Shown here piece after piece: positions 35,581-43,997 of a stretch of DNA of 64,000 bases; position 1 is the first letter of the stretch, and each line of letters opens with the position of its first letter. The notes under the pieces are model-generated. The model did not search any database, was not told where the DNA came from, and was given only the letters and a program-made list of their open reading frames with translations. The position numbers were made by a program, and so were the translations under genes. This DNA comes from DASQJL01 sp036380835 (GTDB lineage: Bacteria > Eisenbacteria > RBG-16-71-46 > SZUA-252): NCBI GenBank assembly GCA_036380835.1, contig DASVDZ010000095.1:71310-135309 (forward strand), in the 5' to 3' direction.

Positions 35581-36428
35581 GCTCGTTGGCCCTCCAGAAC
35601 GATCGTATCGGCAACCGATTGCCGCACCTTGATCAGGGATCGGAGGAGCCCAGGAAGCTCGGCCAGCGGCCACTGCGACTCCCGATCGGAGCGGGCGGCT
35701 GCCGGATTCGGGTGGGTCTCCAGGAAGATGCCGTCCGCTCCCGCCGCCACGGCCGCCCGAGCGAGGACCGGGATCATCTCGCGGTTTCCGCCGGTCACGA
35801 CCCCTCCCGGCCGCTGCACCGAGTGCGTCGCGTCGAAGAACACCGGACATCCGAAGCCGCGCATGATCGGGATCGAGCGAAGATCGACCACCAGGTCGCC
35901 GTAGCCGAAGGTGGTCCCCCGCTCGGTCAGGATGACGCCGGGAGCGCCGGCCGCGCGCGCCTTCTCGGCCACGTGGCGCATCGAGTCGGGAGCCAGGAAC
36001 TGGCCCTTCTTCACGTGGAGCGGCTTCCCGGTCGCCGCGGCCGCTTCGATCAGGGGGGTCTGGCGGCAGAGAAAGGCCGGGATCTGGAGCAGGTCGAGCG
36101 CCGCGGCCGCCTCCGCCACCTCGGAGGACTCGTGCACGTCGCTCGTCACCGGCACGCCGACCGCGTCGCGGATCCGCGCCAGCTCCTCGAGGCCGGCCGC
36201 GGGCCCCGGACCGCGATAGGAATCGCGCGCCGTCCGGTTGGCCTTCGCGTACGAGGCCTTGAAGACGAACGGCATGTCGAGCGCCGCCGCGATCCGCTTG
36301 ACCTCGGCGGCGACTTCGGCCGCCATCCCCGGATCCTCGAGGACGCACGGACCCGCGATCAGGGAGAGCCGGTCGGGCGCGATGCGCACGCCCGCGACGG
36401 CGATCGGAGCGAACGTGGCCCGGCTCAT
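35577..36428 (-). CDS. kdsA: 3-deoxy-8-phosphooctulonate synthase
   Basis: A 283-residue TIM-barrel enzyme that condenses PEP and arabinose 5-phosphate to Kdo 8-phosphate. It has LIAGPCVLED with Cys28, the metal ligand of the metal-dependent class (metal-free enzymes have Asn here). Further features are FKASYAKANR, VTSDVHE, KKGQFLAP, VFFDATHSVQRPGG and FLETHPNP. It starts 10 bp after the pyrG stop and is coupled to kdsD. Confidence 0.95.
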   Translation of the reverse strand: MSRATFAPIAVAGVRIAPDRLSLIAGPCVLEDPGMAAEVAAEVKRIAAALDMPFVFKASYAKANRTARDSYRGPGPAAGLEELARIRDAVGVPVTSDVHESSEVAEAAAALDLLQIPAFLCRQTPLIEAAAATGKPLHVKKGQFLAPDSMRHVAEKARAAGAPGVILTERGTTFGYGDLVVDLRSIPIMRGFGCPVFFDATHSVQRPGGVVTGGNREMIPVLARAAVAAGADGIFLETHPNPAAARSDRESQWPLAELPGLLRSLIKVRQSVADTIVLEGQRA

Positions 36429-36438
36429 GGGGCGGCGC

Positions 36439-38094
36439 TCATGGGCGGCGCGCGCTCGAGGCGCTCTCCGGCGCCGGCGCGCTCTGCTCCCGGCGGCGCC
36501 GCTCCTCGTTGGCCGCGCGGATGAAGCCCCGGAAGAGCGGATGCGGGTCGGCGGGCCGGGAGCGGAGCTCGGGATGGAACTGGACGCCGACGAACCAGGG
36601 ATGGTCGGGGAGCTCGACGATCTCCACGAGATCCTGGTCCTCGTAGACGCCGGTGACCCGCATCCCGCGCCCGATCAGCTCGTCCCGGTACTTGTTATTG
36701 AACTCGTAGCGATGCCGGTGGCGCTCCGCCACCTGGCCCGCGCCGTACTCCTTCTCCGCGCGGCTCCCCGGTGCGATCGCGCACTCGTAGGCGCCGAGGC
36801 GCATCGTGCCCCCCTTCATGGAGACCGCCTGCTGCTCGGGGAGGAGGTCGATCACCGGATAGGGCGTCTCCGGATCGAATTCGGAGGAATCGGCTCCCTT
36901 CATGCCGGCCACGTCGCGCGCGAATTCGATGACCGCGCACTGCATGCCGAGGCAGACGCCGAAGAACGGGACCCGCTTCTCCCGCGCGTACCGCGCCGCC
37001 TGCACCATCCCCTCGGTTCCCCGGTCGCCGAAGCCGCCGGGGATCAGGACGCCGTGCGTCTGGCCCAGGAGCGCCTCCGGCCCGTCCATCTCCACCCGCT
37101 CGGAGTCGACCCACTCGACGCGGACCGACACGCCGTTCGCGATGCCGCCGTGGACGATCGCCTCGTGGATGCTCTTGTACGCGTCGCGCAGATGGGTGTA
37201 CTTGCCGACCACGGAGATCGTGACGACGTCGCGCGCCTTCTGCATCCGGTCGGCCACGGCCTGCCACGTGCGGAGGTCGGGCGGCCCGGCGTCGAGGCGC
37301 AGGTTCGCGACGATCAGGTCGTCGAGGCCGCCCTTGTGGAACATGAGCGGCACCTCGTAGATCGACGCCACGTCGATCGCCTCGATCACCGATTGCGTCG
37401 AGACGTTGCAGAAGAGGCCGATCTTCTCCTTCACCTCCTGGGGCAGCGGCACCTCGGTGCGGCAGAGGAGGATGTCGGGCTGGATCCCGATCGCGCGGAG
37501 CTCTTTCACGGAGTGCTGCGTCGGCTTGGTCTTGATCTCCCGCGCGGCGCCCAGGTGCGGCACCAGGGTCACGTGGATGAAGAGCGTGTTCAGGGAGGAG
37601 AGCTCGAGCCGAAGCTGGCGGATCGCCTCCAGGAACGGCAGGCTCTCGATGTCGCCGACCGTTCCACCGATCTCGACGATCGCCACGTCGACCGGCTTCT
37701 TCCGCGTCAGCGAGAGCATCCGCGCCTTGATTTCGTCGGTCACGTGCGGGATCACCTGGACGGTGCGGCCCAGGTAGTCGCCCCGGCGCTCCTTCTGGAT
37801 GATCGCGTCGTAGATCTGCCCGGCGGTGACGTTGTTCTCGCGCCCCATCGAGACGCCGAGGAAACGCTCGTAGTGCCCGACGTCGAGATCGGTCTCGGCT
37901 CCGTCGTCCGTGACGTAGACCTCGCCGTGCTGGTACGGGCTCATGGTGCCCGGATCCACGTTCAGGTAGGGGTCGAACTTCTGCAGCGTCACCGCCAGGC
38001 CGCGGCTCTTCAAGAGCGACCCGATCGCGGACGCGGCGATCCCCTTCCCGAGCGAGGAAACGACGCCTCCCGTGACGAACACGAACTTGGTCAT
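36439..38094 (-). CDS. pyrG: CTP synthase
   Basis: A 551-residue enzyme that aminates UTP to CTP. The N-terminal synthetase has KFVFVTGGVVSSLGKGIAAS, PYLNVDPGTMSPYQHGEV and GGTVGDIES. The C-terminal glutamine amidotransferase has the nucleophile in FFGVCLGMQCAVIEF and the partner His and Glu in VGVQFHPELRSRP. ATG 38094 overlaps the kdsB stop by 4 bp. CTP is the co-substrate of KdsB, which explains the common kdsB-pyrG-kdsA order. Confidence 0.97.
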   Translation of the reverse strand: MTKFVFVTGGVVSSLGKGIAASAIGSLLKSRGLAVTLQKFDPYLNVDPGTMSPYQHGEVYVTDDGAETDLDVGHYERFLGVSMGRENNVTAGQIYDAIIQKERRGDYLGRTVQVIPHVTDEIKARMLSLTRKKPVDVAIVEIGGTVGDIESLPFLEAIRQLRLELSSLNTLFIHVTLVPHLGAAREIKTKPTQHSVKELRAIGIQPDILLCRTEVPLPQEVKEKIGLFCNVSTQSVIEAIDVASIYEVPLMFHKGGLDDLIVANLRLDAGPPDLRTWQAVADRMQKARDVVTISVVGKYTHLRDAYKSIHEAIVHGGIANGVSVRVEWVDSERVEMDGPEALLGQTHGVLIPGGFGDRGTEGMVQAARYAREKRVPFFGVCLGMQCAVIEFARDVAGMKGADSSEFDPETPYPVIDLLPEQQAVSMKGGTMRLGAYECAIAPGSRAEKEYGAGQVAERHRHRYEFNNKYRDELIGRGMRVTGVYEDQDLVEIVELPDHPWFVGVQFHPELRSRPADPHPLFRGFIRAANEERRRREQSAPAPESASSARRP

Positions 38095-38897
38095 CGCGTA
38101 TCCCTCCGTTCCCCCCAACGTCTTCGCGCCCGCTCGAGATCCTCGGGCGTATCGATGCCGATGGACCCGTAGTCGCCGACGGCGACGTGTATGGAAATCC
38201 CGTTCCAGAGCGCGCGGAGCTGCTCCAGCCGCTCGGCCCGCTCGAGCGGGCAGGGCGGCAGGGCGGCGAGGGCGAGGAGCGTGTCGCGGCGATACGCGTA
38301 GACGCCGACGTGGAGGAGCGGCGGACACTCCGGGTCCGATCCGTGGGGCAACGGCGAGCGCGAGAAGTAGAGCGCGCGTCCGGCCCGATCGGTCACCACT
38401 TTGACGCGGTTCGGATCGGCGGGATCCTCCCCCGCGCCGAACGGCGCCGCGATCGTCGCCATCCGGACCTCCGGCCGCTCGAAGAGCCGCACCAGGTGGT
38501 CGAGGCCCGCGGGGCTCACGAACGGCTCGTCCCCTTGGACGTTCAGATAGACCGCCTCGGGATCCGCCGCCGCGTCGCCTTCGAGGAGCCGCGCCGCCTC
38601 GGCCGCGCGGTCGAGCCCCGACGGATGGTCGCCCCGGGTGAGGATCGCCTCGCCACCGGCCGCGCGGACCACGGCGGCGATCCGCTCGCTGTCCGTCGCG
38701 ACCCACACGTCGCGGATCGCGCTCGCCGAGCGGACCCGTTCGAGCACGCGCACGACGAGCGGCGCGCCGCCGAGATCCTGTAAGGCCTTTTCCGGGAGAC
38801 GGGTCGACTGGAGCCGCGCCGGGACGATCGCGACGGCCCCGAGGGACGGACGCGAGGGGGTATCGCGCGCCGCGGCGGGGGACGTGAAACGGTGCAC
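38091..38897 (-). CDS. kdsB: CMP-Kdo synthetase
   Basis: A cytidylyltransferase that activates Kdo for lipid A glycosylation. Motifs: VAIVPARLQSTRLPEKAL (catalytic Arg/Lys), RGDHPSGLDRAAE, LNVQGDEPFVSP, NRVKVVTD and HVGVYAYRRD. Start GTG 38897 gives 268 residues, with about 20 extra N-terminal residues before VAIVPAR. TTG 38912 is a possible earlier start, but a promoter -10 box at 38903-38908 would place it before the transcript. No ribosome-binding site is seen, so the mRNA may be leaderless. An ATG at 38904 is in another frame. Confidence 0.9.
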   Translation of the reverse strand: MHRFTSPAAARDTPSRPSLGAVAIVPARLQSTRLPEKALQDLGGAPLVVRVLERVRSASAIRDVWVATDSERIAAVVRAAGGEAILTRGDHPSGLDRAAEAARLLEGDAAADPEAVYLNVQGDEPFVSPAGLDHLVRLFERPEVRMATIAAPFGAGEDPADPNRVKVVTDRAGRALYFSRSPLPHGSDPECPPLLHVGVYAYRRDTLLALAALPPCPLERAERLEQLRALWNGISIHVAVGDYGSIGIDTPEDLERARRRWGERRDTR

Positions 38898-38902
38898 GAC
38901 CC

Positions 38903-38931
38903 ATGCTAGCAACGGCAGAGGGGCGCGTCAA
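38903..38931 (-). promoter_or_regulatory. Promoter of kdsB-pyrG-kdsA-kdsD, probably leaderless
   Basis: On the minus strand TTGACG (38931-38926), 17-nt spacer ending in TGC, then TAGCAT (38908-38903): an extended -10. The predicted start, about 7 nt on, falls at the GTG codon at 38897-38895. It sits in the gap after the TonB-C-domain gene and so marks the head of the long operon. Confidence 0.6.
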
Positions 38932-38959
38932 CCCGAGGAATCGCGCCCGGCTACCCTCG

Positions 38960-39865
38960 CTACGGGGATGTGGCCCGCACGGCCGGCCGGCGCCGATCAT
39001 CGATGTGAAAGCCGACCGGGACCTCCAACCAGGCAGCGACCGTGTCCCCATTCATCTGGCCGGGCACGAACGTCCATTGCAGCACGGCCCTTTCCGCGGC
39101 GGCGGCGAGAACCGGGGGGCCGGCGATGCGCTCGATCCGACAAGGGGCGCCATCCCGTCCCACGAGCACGCGGAGGTCCACGCGGCCCTGGATGCGGTCT
39201 TCTTGTGCTTCCTGCGGATAGGTCGGCTGCACCGTGGTCTTCGCCACCGGAGGCTGATAAGCGCCCTGAGCCGACGACGCCTCGGGTACCACGGGATCGT
39301 CGCAGGGACCGGCCTCGTTCGCTTTCCGCGAGGACACCTCCCGAAGAACCTCATCGAGCAAGAGACGAATGCGCGTCGCGACGCTGTCGACCGGGGTCGA
39401 CTCCGCGCCTGCTCCGTCCGCTGCCACGAGCGCCAAGCGCGCCTCCTGACGATCCAGGAGCAGATCCACGGCGCAAGTGTCGGGGCCGAAGCGAACGGCG
39501 ATCTCCGGGTGGGCCAGCGCCGCCACCGCGGCGTGTGATCGGACCCAGACGCACCGCGACAACACCGCCGAGAAGGACGCGACCCAGGCACGGTCGGGGC
39601 CGGCGAGAATCGTCGGCGCCTCGAAGGAAGCGATCGTATCGTGCGTGGCCGTTTCGGCGGCAGGGACTCCGTCGAGGCGGTCGCCGACGATGCGGTGGAT
39701 GGAAATCGGAGAGACTTGGTCCAGGCGCTCGAAGAGGTGAGGATCGTCGATGCGGAGGACGGTCGCGGCGGGGGTGACGGCCGCGGCGCGCCCGATCCGG
39801 GCCAGGGCCGGTCCCGCGGCGAGAACCAGGGCCGCGAAGGCGATCGCTCGGTGCACGCGCGTCAC
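38960..39865 (-). CDS. Secreted protein with C-terminal TonB domain
   Basis: A 301-residue protein. The N-terminus MTRVHRAIAFAALVLAAGPALA looks like a cleavable signal peptide rather than the usual TonB membrane anchor. The middle (about 30-200) is unrecognised, and there is no long Pro-rich stretch. The C-terminal part (about 220-290) matches the TonB C-terminal fold: YPQEAQEDRIQGRVDLRVLVGRDGAPCRIERIAGP, then AAERAVLQWTFVPGQMNG. Such domains occur in energy transducers and in stand-alone periplasmic proteins. GTG 39865 overlaps the upstream gene by 4 bp (GTGA). Confidence 0.75.
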   Translation of the reverse strand: MTRVHRAIAFAALVLAAGPALARIGRAAAVTPAATVLRIDDPHLFERLDQVSPISIHRIVGDRLDGVPAAETATHDTIASFEAPTILAGPDRAWVASFSAVLSRCVWVRSHAAVAALAHPEIAVRFGPDTCAVDLLLDRQEARLALVAADGAGAESTPVDSVATRIRLLLDEVLREVSSRKANEAGPCDDPVVPEASSAQGAYQPPVAKTTVQPTYPQEAQEDRIQGRVDLRVLVGRDGAPCRIERIAGPPVLAAAAERAVLQWTFVPGQMNGDTVAAWLEVPVGFHIDDRRRPAVRATSP

Positions 39866-40521
39866 GCCCGACGCGGGACCACGCGATAGCGGTCCACCCA
39901 GGCTCCCCACGGGACGAACGCCCACGTCACGAGCGAAACGGCGATCAGCTCCCGGGGCCCGCGGGGCGCGATCCCGCTCATCGCCGCGAGAAAGACGATG
40001 GCGGCGAACGCGATCATGGCGAGGAGGCCGAACCGCCCCGCCCAGCGGATCGGGCGCGTCTGGTCGAGATAGAGCGCGACGCCGACGAAGAAGAGCGCCG
40101 CCTCGAGCGCGATCATCGCGGCGGGCACGTCGCCGAGCCCGATCCCCACCCGGGTGTCGAGCCCCGGGGCGAGCGGAAGATCCGACCGGTGGGAGAGGAG
40201 CTCGAGGAGCCAGTGGCTCGCCACCAGCGCGAAGACCACCAGGGATCCGATGCGATACCCCGTGCGCCAGCGATAGATCGCCGCCGCGAGAGCCCCCCAG
40301 ACCAGGACCATGAGGAGGCTGTGGGAGACCGGCCACCAGACGAAGGCGATCGGGAGCATGGCGGTTCCCCCGGCGCCGATCCGCACGCGCTCGACACCGG
40401 CCAGGACCAGCACCGTGCAGAGCAGGTCCGGAAGGAGCGCCGCGAGGATCAGGGCTCCGAGAGAAGCCTTCGGCGCCGCGCGCTTGGCGGCGAACGCGAG
40501 CGCGATTTGGCCGAGGAGCAT
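39862..40521 (-). CDS. Multi-pass membrane protein, metal-dependent-hydrolase-like family
   Basis: A 219-residue integral membrane protein with about six hydrophobic segments. It opens LLGQIALAFAAKRAAPKASLGALILAALLPDLL and contains VWWPVSHSLLMVLVWGALAAAIYRWR and VASHWLLELLSHR. The conserved Asp and His in LPDLL, SHSLL and SHWLLE are typical of the YdjM/metal-dependent hydrolase-like membrane family; function is not established. ATG 40521 is preceded by GGAGGG, which decides against an earlier in-frame start. It overlaps the TonB-domain gene by 4 bp. Confidence 0.72.
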   Translation of the reverse strand: MLLGQIALAFAAKRAAPKASLGALILAALLPDLLCTVLVLAGVERVRIGAGGTAMLPIAFVWWPVSHSLLMVLVWGALAAAIYRWRTGYRIGSLVVFALVASHWLLELLSHRSDLPLAPGLDTRVGIGLGDVPAAMIALEAALFFVGVALYLDQTRPIRWAGRFGLLAMIAFAAIVFLAAMSGIAPRGPRELIAVSLVTWAFVPWGAWVDRYRVVPRRA

Positions 40522-40841
40522 CGTCGACCCTCCGGGGGGTATCGTCCGCGATCGGGGTTTCGTCCCTGGAGTCGACTGGGTTCGGCGCGATGCCTTCCTG
40601 GCGCCGCGCTCGGTCGGTGGATTGGGGTCCGACGCGCGCGAGCTTACCGGGAATCGAAGAGGAATTCCAGCGCCCCGGCCAGGCGCGACGGGCAGCCCCG
40701 ACCGCTGGAGGTACGGCACGGGCCCCGGCGGGAACGCGAAGGGCGCCTCCGCAGGCTTCGCGAAGCGAAGCCGAGGACAGCGCCCGGAGCGTTGCCCGCC
40801 GGGGCCCTTCCTTCATGCGGCGCCTGGCCGGCGTTCCCGAA
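40522..40841 (-). other. Intergenic region with hairpin element, no gene seen
   Basis: About 320 bp between mdh (minus, ends 40842) and the membrane-protein gene. The part at 40720-40807 is a nested hairpin (listed separately). The rest of the region is GC-rich, and only the GGAGGG before ATG 40521 and a weak TAAGCT that could be a -10 box stand out. I see no coding frame with protein-like composition. Confidence 0.6.
40720..40807. repeat. Large nested inverted repeat/hairpin
   Basis: An 88-nt structure. The outer stem is 13 perfect pairs: GGGCCCCGGCGGG (40720-40732) with CCCGCCGGGGCCC (40795-40807). A 5-bp stem AACGC/GCGTT follows (40733-40737 with 40789-40793). GGGCGC (40741-40746) pairs with GCGCCC (40780-40785). 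The tip is GGCTTCGC-GAA-GCGAAGCC (40754-40772). It lies 34 nt past the mdh stop, with no T-tract on either side. It may terminate or stabilise mdh mRNA, or be a mobile palindromic element. Confidence 0.7.
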
Positions 40842-41780
40842 TTACCGCGTCGCCGGGGCCGCCTCCAGATCGGCGATCCCCTTCTTCACTTCCTCCGCCG
40901 AGTTGGCGAGCGCCTTCTTCTCGTCGGGGGTCAGGTCGACCTCGATGATCTTCTCGACGCCGCGCGACCCGAGGACGACCGGGACGCCGAGGTAGATGTC
41001 CTTGAACCCGTACTCGCCGTTCAGGTGGGCGCAGACGGGCAGGACCCGCTTCTTGTCCTTCAGGATCCCCTCCGCCATCTGCACGGCCGACGAGGCCGGC
41101 GCGTAGAAGGCGCTCCCGGTCTGGAGCAGCTTCACGATCTCGGCGCCGCCGTCCCGCGTGCGCTGGACGATTTCGGCGAGACGCTCCGGCTTGATGAATC
41201 GGGTGATCGGGATGCCGGAGACGGTCGCGCAGGAGAGGAGCGGCACCATGGTGTCGCCGTGCCCCCCCAGAACCATCGCCTGGATCTCCTCGACCGAGAC
41301 CGCGGCCTCCAGTGCCAGGAAGGCGCGGAACCGGGCGGAGTCGAGCACCCCCGCCATCCCCATGACCCGCTCGCGCGGGAACCCGGTGATGCGGAAGGTG
41401 AGGTAGGTCATCACGTCGAGCGGGTTCGTGACCATGATCACGAACGCCTTCGGCGCGTGATCCCGGATCGCCTCCGCGACGCCGCGGATGATCTCCGCGT
41501 TCGCCTTCAGGAGATCGAGGCGCGACATCCCCGGCTTCCGGGCGAGCCCCGCGGTGACGATGATGAGGTCGCTGTCCTTCACGGCGCGAATGTCGCCGGT
41601 TCCCTCGATCATGGAATCGTAGTGACGCACCGGCCCGGCCTCGAGGAGGTCGAGCGCCTTCCCTTTCGCCACGCCTTCGAGGATATCGATCAGCGTGACG
41701 TCGCCCAGCTCCGCCTCGGCGGCGTAGAGGGCGGCCGAAGCGCCGACGTTGCCGGCGCCGACGACGCTGATCTTAGGCAT
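40842..41780 (-). CDS. mdh: Malate dehydrogenase (LDH-like type)
   Basis: A 312-residue NAD-dependent enzyme interconverting malate and oxaloacetate. It has the Rossmann motif VVGAGNVGASAA, acidic LIDI for NAD preference, the malate-specific Arg81 in AGLARKPGMSR, and the catalytic His in VLGGHGDTMVP. This places it in the LDH-like MDH group rather than LDH, which has Gln at that position. Its start overlaps rpmA by 8 bp. The hairpin element follows its end. Confidence 0.95.
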   Translation of the reverse strand: MPKISVVGAGNVGASAALYAAEAELGDVTLIDILEGVAKGKALDLLEAGPVRHYDSMIEGTGDIRAVKDSDLIIVTAGLARKPGMSRLDLLKANAEIIRGVAEAIRDHAPKAFVIMVTNPLDVMTYLTFRITGFPRERVMGMAGVLDSARFRAFLALEAAVSVEEIQAMVLGGHGDTMVPLLSCATVSGIPITRFIKPERLAEIVQRTRDGGAEIVKLLQTGSAFYAPASSAVQMAEGILKDKKRVLPVCAHLNGEYGFKDIYLGVPVVLGSRGVEKIIEVDLTPDEKKALANSAEEVKKGIADLEAAPATR

Positions 41781-42054
41781 GGGCCGCCTCGCCGGTCTTC
41801 GCCTTGGGTTCGATCGACACCGTCACGTTTCCCTTGCCCCGGCGGCGGAAGACCACGACGCCGTCGCGGAGCGCGAAGAGGGTGTCGTCCTTGCCGCGAC
41901 CCACGAGGAGGCCCGGCTGATACGTCGTGCCGCGCTGGCGGATCAGGATGTTCCCCGCCTTCACCCATTCGCCGCCGAAGCGCTTCACGCCCAGGCGCTG
42001 CGACTGGGAATCGCGGCCGTTCTTCGAGCTCGATACGCCCTTCTTGTGTGCCAT
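41773..42054 (-). CDS. rpmA: 50S ribosomal protein L27
   Basis: A 93-residue ribosomal protein. It starts MAHKKGVSSSKNGRDSQSQRLGVKRFGGEWV and continues AGNILIRQRGTTYQPG, a textbook L27. It lacks an N-terminal cleavage extension. It contacts the peptidyl-transferase centre. It is preceded by rplU after 21 bp and overlaps mdh by 8 bp. Confidence 0.97.
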   Translation of the reverse strand: MAHKKGVSSSKNGRDSQSQRLGVKRFGGEWVKAGNILIRQRGTTYQPGLLVGRGKDDTLFALRDGVVVFRRRGKGNVTVSIEPKAKTGEAAHA

Positions 42055-42075
42055 GTTCCTTCGGCTCCTTCCCGC

Positions 42076-42399
42076 TTAGCCACGGATGTCCAGGATCTTC
42101 ACCCGCGTGAGGGTGTCCCGGTATCCGATCTTCTTCCGGAACTTCTTCCGGCGCTTGAACGTCCCGACTTCGATCTTCGGGCCGCGCTCGGTGCCGAGGA
42201 CCTGCGCCGTCACGGCGGCTCCCTCGACCAGCGGCTGCCCGATCGTGATCCCTTTCTCGCCGCCGATCAAGAGCACGCGATCGAACGTCACCGTCGTGCC
42301 CGCCTCGGCGCCCATGTGCGGCAGGATGTGCTCCTCCTCCGGGCTCACCCGGAACTGCAGGCCCTGGGCCTGGATCACCGCATAGCGCGCAACGCTCAT
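42076..42399 (-). CDS. rplU: 50S ribosomal protein L21
   Basis: A 107-residue ribosomal protein starting MSVARYAVIQAQGLQFRVSPEEEHILPH, ending YRDTLTRVKILDIRG, with FKRRKKFRKKIGYR in between. ATG 42399 has AAGGAAGG upstream, in the 44-bp gap after rng. Longer upstream frame is rng sequence. It is followed by rpmA, the usual pair. Confidence 0.97.
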   Translation of the reverse strand: MSVARYAVIQAQGLQFRVSPEEEHILPHMGAEAGTTVTFDRVLLIGGEKGITIGQPLVEGAAVTAQVLGTERGPKIEVGTFKRRKKFRKKIGYRDTLTRVKILDIRG

Positions 42400-42443
42400 C
42401 GATCTTCCTTCCTTTCTCGCCCACCGCGCGGAACGCGGCCGGT

Positions 42444-43997
42444 TCAGTGTTCGAACTGCTTGGTGATTTCCTCGTACGTCCGGCCGCGGAAGAGACGGAT
42501 CTCGCTCCGGCGGAGGGACGGATCGTCCCGGATCTCGACGCGGAAGCGGTACTGCTTCTCGATCCGCCCGAGGCGGTCCGCGTCCTGCTCCACCAGGTGC
42601 ACCGCCACGTCCGGGTGGACGCGCAGGATCAGCTGTTTCTCCTTCGAACGCTGCCCCACGCGCCGCAGCATCCGTTCGATCTTGAGGGACGCCGACGGGA
42701 GCGAGAGGACCTTGCCGGTTCCCTCGCATTCGGGGCAGTCCTGGTTGAAGTAATTCGTGAGGCTCGGCCGCTGCCTCTGCCGCGTCATCTCGACCAGGCC
42801 CAGCTCGCTCACCGCGAACGCCTTGGTCCGGGAGCGATCCCGCTTCAGGTGCTGCCGCAGCGTGTCGACGACCTGCTTCCGGTTCGCCTCGTCCTCCATG
42901 TCGATGAAGTCGAGGACGATGATGCCGCCCAGGTCCCGGAGCCTGAGCTGCCGCGCGATCTCCGCGGCCGCCTCGACGTTCGTCTTGAGGATCGTCTCCT
43001 CCTGGCTCTTCTTCCCGGTGAAGCGCCCGGTGTTCACGTCGATCGCCACCAGGGCCTCGGTCTGATCGATGGTGATGTAGCCGCCCTTCTTCAGCCACAC
43101 CTTCCGATCCATCGCCTTCTCGATCTCGGGCTCGATCTCGAAGTGATCGAAGATCGGCGCCTGGCCGCGATAGAGCTTGGCCCGGCCCCGGAGATCGGGG
43201 GCGTACGTCGTCAGGTACCGCTGGATCTGCTTGTGCTCCTCGGCCGAGTCGATGACCAGCTGGTCGACGTCCTCGGTGAAGATGTCCCGGATCAGCCCGG
43301 TCGTGAACTCCATCTCCTGATGGAGGAGCGCGGGCGCCTTCGCCCGCTGGGACTGCTTGTCGATCTTCGCCCAGAGCTGCTCCAGGAATTTGATGTCGCT
43401 CTGGAACTCCTTCTTTCCCTGCTCGGCGCCCACCGTCCGGACGATCACGCCGGCGTCCTTCGGCTTCAGCTCGCGCATCAGTCCCTTGAGGCGCGTCCGC
43501 TCGTTCCGGTCCTCGATCTTCCGCGACACGCCGATGTGATCGTGCCCCGGCATCAGCACCAGGAAGCGTCCGGGCAGGCTGATCTGCGTCGTGACGCGCG
43601 GCCCCTTCGTCCCGATCGGTTCCTTCGTGATCTGGACCAGGATCTCCTGGCCCTTCTTCAGCGCCTCCTCGATCCGCGGGACCGGCTCGTCCCGGCGGCC
43701 GCGACCGCCGCCGCGGCGCTCCTCGGGGGCCGGTTCGTCCTCCTCGAACAGGTCGTCGAGATCCGAATCGGACGGCGTGAGGTCGGACGCATGGAGGAAC
43801 GCGCTCTTCTCCAGGCCCAGGTCGACGAACGCGGCCTGCATCCCCGGGAGCACGGCGTTCACCCGGCCCTTGTAGATGTCCCCGACGCGGCGGACGGCCT
43901 CCGGCCGCTCCACCATCACTTCGACGAGTTGCTTGTCCTCGAGCAGCGCGATGCGTGTCTCGTTGGGGCTGGCATTAATGATGATCTCGCGGCGCAT
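42444..43997 (-). CDS. rng: Ribonuclease G/E
   Basis: A 517-residue endoribonuclease for rRNA and mRNA processing. It has an N-terminal S1 domain with GDIYKGRVNAVLPGMQAAFVDLG, interrupted by an acidic/Arg-rich insert (LDDLFEEDEPAPEERRGGGRGRRDE). The catalytic acids are in VAIDVNTGRF and IIVLDFIDM; the zinc link is CPECEGTGKV. The length fits RNase G rather than full RNase E, as there is no long C-terminal scaffold. Its start overlaps the radical SAM gene end by 23 bp. Confidence 0.94.
   Translation of the reverse strand: MRREIIINASPNETRIALLEDKQLVEVMVERPEAVRRVGDIYKGRVNAVLPGMQAAFVDLGLEKSAFLHASDLTPSDSDLDDLFEEDEPAPEERRGGGRGRRDEPVPRIEEALKKGQEILVQITKEPIGTKGPRVTTQISLPGRFLVLMPGHDHIGVSRKIEDRNERTRLKGLMRELKPKDAGVIVRTVGAEQGKKEFQSDIKFLEQLWAKIDKQSQRAKAPALLHQEMEFTTGLIRDIFTEDVDQLVIDSAEEHKQIQRYLTTYAPDLRGRAKLYRGQAPIFDHFEIEPEIEKAMDRKVWLKKGGYITIDQTEALVAIDVNTGRFTGKKSQEETILKTNVEAAAEIARQLRLRDLGGIIVLDFIDMEDEANRKQVVDTLRQHLKRDRSRTKAFAVSELGLVEMTRQRQRPSLTNYFNQDCPECEGTGKVLSLPSASLKIERMLRRVGQRSKEKQLILRVHPDVAVHLVEQDADRLGRIEKQYRFRVEIRDDPSLRRSEIRLFRGRTYEEITKQFEH

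Noticed and set aside
38902..38904. ATG at 38904 as the kdsB start
   Set aside because: It is out of frame with kdsB and lies within the predicted -10 box.
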